From: an uncultured bacterium
GTDB taxonomy: Bacteria > Cyanobacteriota > Vampirovibrionia > Gastranaerophilales > Gastranaerophilaceae
NCBI GenBank assembly: GCA_945833895.1
Contig: CAMAGQ010000061.1
Coordinates: 1 to 9,151 of the forward strand
Direction: 5' to 3'
Length of the DNA stretch: 9,151 bases
Made by a program: the position numbers and the translations under genes. The notes under the pieces are model-generated. The model was given only the letters and a program-made list of their open reading frames with translations, had not been told where the DNA came from and did no database searches. Positions within the stretch are counted from its first letter, which is position 1; each line of letters opens with the position of its first letter. This document shows positions 5,432 to 9,151 of the stretch, piece after piece.

Positions 5432-8400
5432 TTAATACTCGTGAATTACTTTATGAATATAATAAAACAAATCCGTCAAAATGTTAAATACTTCATTAAA
5501 ATTTACATAGCAGGTGTTTAAAATAATTATGGAAACACCCTCGCTGCAAGACTTTGGTGCAAGTGTAAATTTAAGTTTACTACTGATATTTTTAGGCAGA
5601 ACCTGTTGAATTAAATTCCATTCAGGTCTTGAATAAGGAGTGTAAATTCTAATCGCACTGCCAACTTCCCGCAATGCCGAAATTCTGACCTCTGTTGCCG
5701 AAAGCCTCAACCTGATGAGTTTAATGAGGTTTTCGACACATTCAGACGGTTTTGCAAATCTGTCCACCCACTCTTCAACGATATAATCCAATTCAACTGC
5801 CGATTTTACGTCCGCAAGCCGTTTATATTCAATCATTTTTTGCTCAGATGAACCGACCCACTCGTCAGGAATATATGCGGTTACGTTTATATCAATGATT
5901 GCAGGCGAAACCTTTTCAACCTTTTCGCCTTGAAGTTCCTGAACTGTTTCTTCAAGCAATTCGCAATATGTATCAAACCCGACATTTACCATGTGACCGT
6001 GCTGTTTTGTACCCAGAATATTCCCGACCCCGCGGATTTCAATATCCCGCAGTGCTATTTGGTAACCGCTTCCGAGTGTTGTAAATTCTTTTATCGCTTT
6101 CAACCTGTCGACCGCATCTTTTGAAAGTTCTTTACTTTTTGTGTAGAAACAATAACAGTACGCCTGCCTTTGAGAACGTCCGACCCTCCCTCTTAACTGA
6201 TACAACTGTGCAAGCCCGAATTTGTCCGAATTGTGGATAATCATTGTGTTTGCGTTCGGAATATCTATACCGTTTTCAATGATTGTTGTCGCAAGCAAAA
6301 TGTCGTATTCACGGTTTGAAAAATCAATGATAACTTCTTCGAGTTCTTTTTCATCCATTTGACCGTGTCCGACTGCTATTCGTGCGTTTGGTACAATTCG
6401 TTGTAATTGTGCTTTGAATTCCTGTATTGTTTCGACCCTGTTGTAAAGATAAAAAACCTGCCCTTCCCTATCAAGTTCGTGAATAATGGCGTTTTTAACC
6501 ATATTTTCGTTCCACTCGCCGACATAGGTTTTTATCGGAAGTCTGTTTTTAGGCGGAGTGTTGATTACAGACATATCCTTAATTCCCGACAAAGACATAT
6601 ATAAAGTTCTTGGAATTGGAGTTGCAGACATTGAAAGAATATCTATATTTTCCCGCAATTGTTTAAGTTTTTCCTTGTGTCTGACCCCAAATCTATGTTC
6701 TTCATCAATAACAAGAAGTCCTAAATCCTTGAAAACAATTCCGTCTTGCAAAAGCCTGTGAGTGCCTATAACAACATCACACGCACCTGATGCAAGATTT
6801 TTGACTGTTTCTTTCTGCTCCTTTTTTGTCCGAAATCTTGATAACAATTCAACTCCGACCCCGAAAGGCTTAAATCGTTCATAAATCGTTTGATAATGCT
6901 GGAGAGCAAGAATAGTTGTCGGAACAACTACAGCAACCTGTTTTCCTGAGGTTACGGCTTTGAAGATTGCACGCATAGCAACTTCTGTTTTTCCAAACCC
7001 GACATCTCCGCAAATAAGCCTGTCCATGGGCTGTTCGGATTCCATATCGTATTTAACCTGAGAAATTGCCTTCAATTGGTCAGGAGTTTCCACAAATTCA
7101 AAAGATTCCTCCATTTCAATCTGCCAAGTTGTATCAGGCAGGAATTGAAAACCTTTCTGCATTTTTCGTCTTGCGTACAGCCTCAAAAGGTCGTATGCAA
7201 CAACTTCCACCTCTTTTTTAACTTTCGCCTTGGTGTTTTCCCAATCACGACCGCCCATTTTGGAAAGTTTCGGCTTAACCGCTCCTGCTCCTCTATATCG
7301 GCAAAGAAGGTTGATTTGTTCAGCCGGAATATGCAGCCTGTCTTTGTTTGCGTATTCAATTGTCAGGTAATCCTTTAACTGACCATCAATTTCCTGTTTT
7401 GACAAGCCTTTATAAATCCCAAGCCCGTGAATTGTATGAACAACGTATTCTCCGGGTTTTATATCGTTAATATTTTCGATATATTCAGGCTTTTCCTTGT
7501 AATAAGACTTTTTAGATGCCGAAACTTCTTTAGAACGTTTGTTGAAAAGTTCTCGGTCAGTCATTATGATTGTGCCGAAATCTTCCAAAATACATCCGCC
7601 TGAAATTATGCTTTCCGTGTATTCAACGCCGAAAACCTCTTTTTCTTTTAGAATTTCCTTCACTCTTTCGGGATAATCCGTTGCGATAATAATTTTGTAA
7701 TTTTTGTGTTCTTCAATAAAATCCGTTATAAGGTCTAAATTTGCCTCAAAATTTCGCAAAGGTTGAGTGTTAAACTCAAGTAATTCTCTTGTCTGCCCGT
7801 CAATAAAATTATTAAGCCCGATTTGAGTGAAATACGAACATTTCCGCATAAATTCTTCATAAGTGAAATGATTTTTGCCCTCAATCTGTTTTATTAACCC
7901 CTGCTCAAGATTTTCTGTAAGTTGTTTTTCAAGATTTTCGTCCACGAACTCGTATTTTGAATAGATTTCCGAGGTTTCATCAAAAACAAGAGTGTAATCT
8001 TCAAGGTAATCAAGAACGCTCACCAAATTTTTGTTGAAATAATTTTGGTAAACCTCAATACCTTCAAAATACATATCCTCAGGAGTTTTGTCGTCTTCGT
8101 TGTCAATGATTTGCTGTTGTAAATCGCCCAGAATATCCTCTTTCCCATCCAATAAAAATTTATAAATCGGGAAAATTTTTATTTGAGGAGTTTTGCTGAT
8201 TGATTTTTGAGTTTCGTTGTTAAAATATCTTATATCGACAACTTCATCGCCCCATAACTCAATTCTGACAGGGTTTTCGTCAAGTCCGAAAATATCGGCA
8301 ATATCACCTCTTATGCTAAATTCTGAAATATCGTTGACCATTGTTGAACGTTTGTAACCGAAATTTATGAGTTTTTGAGCCAAATCTTTTAAATCGATAG

Positions 8401-8818
8401 AATCGCCGACTTTGATGTTTATTGAGTTTTCTTTGAAAAATTCTTTCGTCGGAAATTTTTCCACAAGCGATTTCACAGGACAAATCACGATGTCGGGCTG
8501 AGTTTGAAGAATTTTCACCTGACGTGCGTAATCGTAAAGATTAGGCGAAACGGTTTCGTAAGCGGAAATATTTTGAAACGGCATAACAATCGATTGAATG
8601 TTAAACGCGTTCAATAAATCGCTTTGATATTTTAGAGCATTTTGCTCAGTCGAAGTTATAAATAAAACTTTTTTCGCAGAGTAAGTTTTTATTTTGCTGA
8701 TAAAAAATAACCGCAAAATTGAAGTTAAACCTGTAATAGCAAAAGATTTTCCTTGCTTAACTTTCAGCCTGAAATCTTCGTAATTTTCAGAAATATTATC
8801 GGTATTAATTTCAAACAT
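5432..8818 (-). CDS. mfd: Transcription-repair coupling factor Mfd
   Basis: A full-length (1128 residues; E. coli Mfd has 1148) ATP-dependent DNA translocase that removes RNA polymerase stalled at lesions and recruits UvrA. The N-terminal UvrB-like module (about 1-350) has a degenerate P-loop (ITGLTSILR, 28-36), as is normal in Mfd. The RNA-polymerase-interaction domain is at about 451-512 (KPGEYVVHTIHGLGIYKG through INLLCRYRG). The superfamily 2 motor shows Walker A GDVGFGKT (604-611), DEEH (705-708), SATPIPRT (731-738), TTIIENGIDIP (844-854) and QLYQLRGRVGRS (871-882). The TRG element follows (ALRDIEIRGVGNILG, 922-936). The C-terminal autoinhibitory TRCF domain occupies about 975-1128. No frameshift or missing motif is seen. 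The ATG has only a poor, very close AAGG upstream and a TATAAT ending 8 nt before it. It is the first gene of a two-gene operon with the foldase. Confidence 0.98.
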   Translation of the reverse strand: MFEINTDNISENYEDFRLKVKQGKSFAITGLTSILRLFFISKIKTYSAKKVLFITSTEQNALKYQSDLLNAFNIQSIVMPFQNISAYETVSPNLYDYARQVKILQTQPDIVICPVKSLVEKFPTKEFFKENSINIKVGDSIDLKDLAQKLINFGYKRSTMVNDISEFSIRGDIADIFGLDENPVRIELWGDEVVDIRYFNNETQKSISKTPQIKIFPIYKFLLDGKEDILGDLQQQIIDNEDDKTPEDMYFEGIEVYQNYFNKNLVSVLDYLEDYTLVFDETSEIYSKYEFVDENLEKQLTENLEQGLIKQIEGKNHFTYEEFMRKCSYFTQIGLNNFIDGQTRELLEFNTQPLRNFEANLDLITDFIEEHKNYKIIIATDYPERVKEILKEKEVFGVEYTESIISGGCILEDFGTIIMTDRELFNKRSKEVSASKKSYYKEKPEYIENINDIKPGEYVVHTIHGLGIYKGLSKQEIDGQLKDYLTIEYANKDRLHIPAEQINLLCRYRGAGAVKPKLSKMGGRDWENTKAKVKKEVEVVAYDLLRLYARRKMQKGFQFLPDTTWQIEMEESFEFVETPDQLKAISQVKYDMESEQPMDRLICGDVGFGKTEVAMRAIFKAVTSGKQVAVVVPTTILALQHYQTIYERFKPFGVGVELLSRFRTKKEQKETVKNLASGACDVVIGTHRLLQDGIVFKDLGLLVIDEEHRFGVRHKEKLKQLRENIDILSMSATPIPRTLYMSLSGIKDMSVINTPPKNRLPIKTYVGEWNENMVKNAIIHELDREGQVFYLYNRVETIQEFKAQLQRIVPNARIAVGHGQMDEKELEEVIIDFSNREYDILLATTIIENGIDIPNANTMIIHNSDKFGLAQLYQLRGRVGRSQRQAYCYCFYTKSKELSKDAVDRLKAIKEFTTLGSGYQIALRDIEIRGVGNILGTKQHGHMVNVGFDTYCELLEETVQELQGEKVEKVSPAIIDINVTAYIPDEWVGSSEQKMIEYKRLADVKSAVELDYIVEEWVDRFAKPSECVENLIKLIRLRLSATEVRISALREVGSAIRIYTPYSRPEWNLIQQVLPKNISSKLKFTLAPKSCSEGVSIIILNTCYVNFNEVFNILTDLFYYIHKVIHEY

Positions 8819-9151
8819 ACCTTGTATTATAAACTAAAAACTTTAATATAATCAATGGCACTCAAAATGACCATCGGCAGAGATTTACGCAATAATTTAA
8901 GTACTTCTTTCCCCTTGTCGGGCGAGGGGGGATACACATTACCCTACCCCAGAGTGGGAGAGTAGAATTTCTTAATGAACAGAGTGAATTTAGAAATTCG
9001 GGAGAGGGTTCAAGAATTTCGTCATTCTGGGGGTGGTGATTTCTTTTGCCCGAAGAATCTGCACTCCGTCATTCTTGTATATGTTACGTAATTCGGTGAC
9101 AAAAATTGTTACAAAATCTATTCACGATTACCTAACCTTATCTCACATAAT
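8819..9151. repeat. Non-coding right flank with nested palindromic repeats
   Basis: Apart from the mfd promoter, no gene is supported. A hairpin CCCCTTG/CGAGGGG occupies 8911-8929. A larger imperfect palindrome spans about 8941-9010: inner arms GAATTTCTTAAT (8965-8976) and ATTTAGAAATTC (8988-8999) pair at 11 of 12 positions, and outer arms ACCCTACCCC and GGGAGAGGGT pair at 8 of 10. GTCATTCTG (9021-9029) and CGAAGAATCT (9051-9060) are the reverse-orientation counterparts of elements at 32-57 in the left flank. This looks like a small dispersed palindromic intergenic repeat. A further imperfect dyad, GTGACAA-AAA-TTGTTAC, is at 9096-9112. Confidence 0.55.
8826..8855 (-). promoter_or_regulatory. 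Probable promoter of mfd, possibly leaderless
   Basis: On the minus strand TTGATT (8855-8850, 4 of 6 to consensus) and a perfect TATAAT (8831-8826) are separated by 18 bp. Initiation 6-8 nt downstream falls at about 8818-8820, on or next to the mfd start codon. An alternative -10 (TATATT, 8850-8845) would give a normal leader of roughly 20 nt. Confidence 0.5.

Noticed and set aside
7076..7378. Open frame on the plus strand opposite mfd
   Set aside because: It is fully contained opposite the conserved Mfd polymerase-interaction and linker region, with no independent signal.
8855..8965. 36-codon plus-strand frame beginning ATGGCACTC
   Set aside because: It lacks a ribosome site, runs through the palindromic repeat region, and its Pro/Gly-rich translation looks like read repeat DNA.
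9096..9112. GTGACAA-AAA-TTGTTAC as an operator
   Set aside because: It is imperfect, A/T-rich and not tied to any visible promoter or gene in the window; noted only as structure within the right flank.

Overview
This is an AT-rich bacterial chromosomal window with six protein genes, one tRNA gene and repeat-filled edges. The likely source is a gut member of the Cyanobacteria/Melainabacteria lineage (Gastranaerophilales, Vampirovibrionia) or a close relative. This rests on low GC, Lys/Asn/Ile/Phe-rich proteins, a tRNA without an encoded CCA end, and two proteins whose N-termini carry a short 'NFG' tag of a style I associate with that group. It is an inference from style; no marker gene in the window settles the taxonomy.

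Layout. Bases 1-325 are non-coding and contain short inverted repeats. A plus-strand membrane protein of unknown function (326-1240) converges on a small thioredoxin-like gene (1252-1557, minus). Divergent from the thioredoxin is a plus-strand gene (about 1696-3144) for a protein with a glycine-rich hydrophobic segment and a C-terminal HEREH zinc-metallopeptidase signature. Its stop codon overlaps the stop of a convergent DUF2971 gene (3141-4052, minus). The DUF2971 gene starts only 30 nt after the 3' end of a tRNA-Gly(CCC) gene (4083-4154, minus), with no terminator between them, so the two probably share a promoter. A strong hairpin terminator (about 4221-4260) separates this unit from a two-gene minus-strand operon: mfd (5432-8818) followed after 17 nt by a lipoprotein peptidyl-prolyl isomerase of the PrsA/SurA type (4275-5414). 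Bases 8819-9151 are again non-coding and hold palindromic repeats related to those at the left edge, in opposite orientation.

Functionally, the right half is housekeeping: transcription-coupled repair (Mfd) and folding of exported proteins (parvulin lipoprotein). The left half is accessory in character: two lineage-type proteins with shared N-terminal tags and hydrophobic segments, a thioredoxin with a CGYC active site, and a DUF2971 gene behind a tRNA. The best candidate for undescribed biology is the tagged, hydrophobic, HExxH-containing 489/482-residue protein, together with the N-terminal tag it shares with the 304-residue membrane protein. I see no complete novel multi-gene system, no CRISPR array, no transposase and no phage module.
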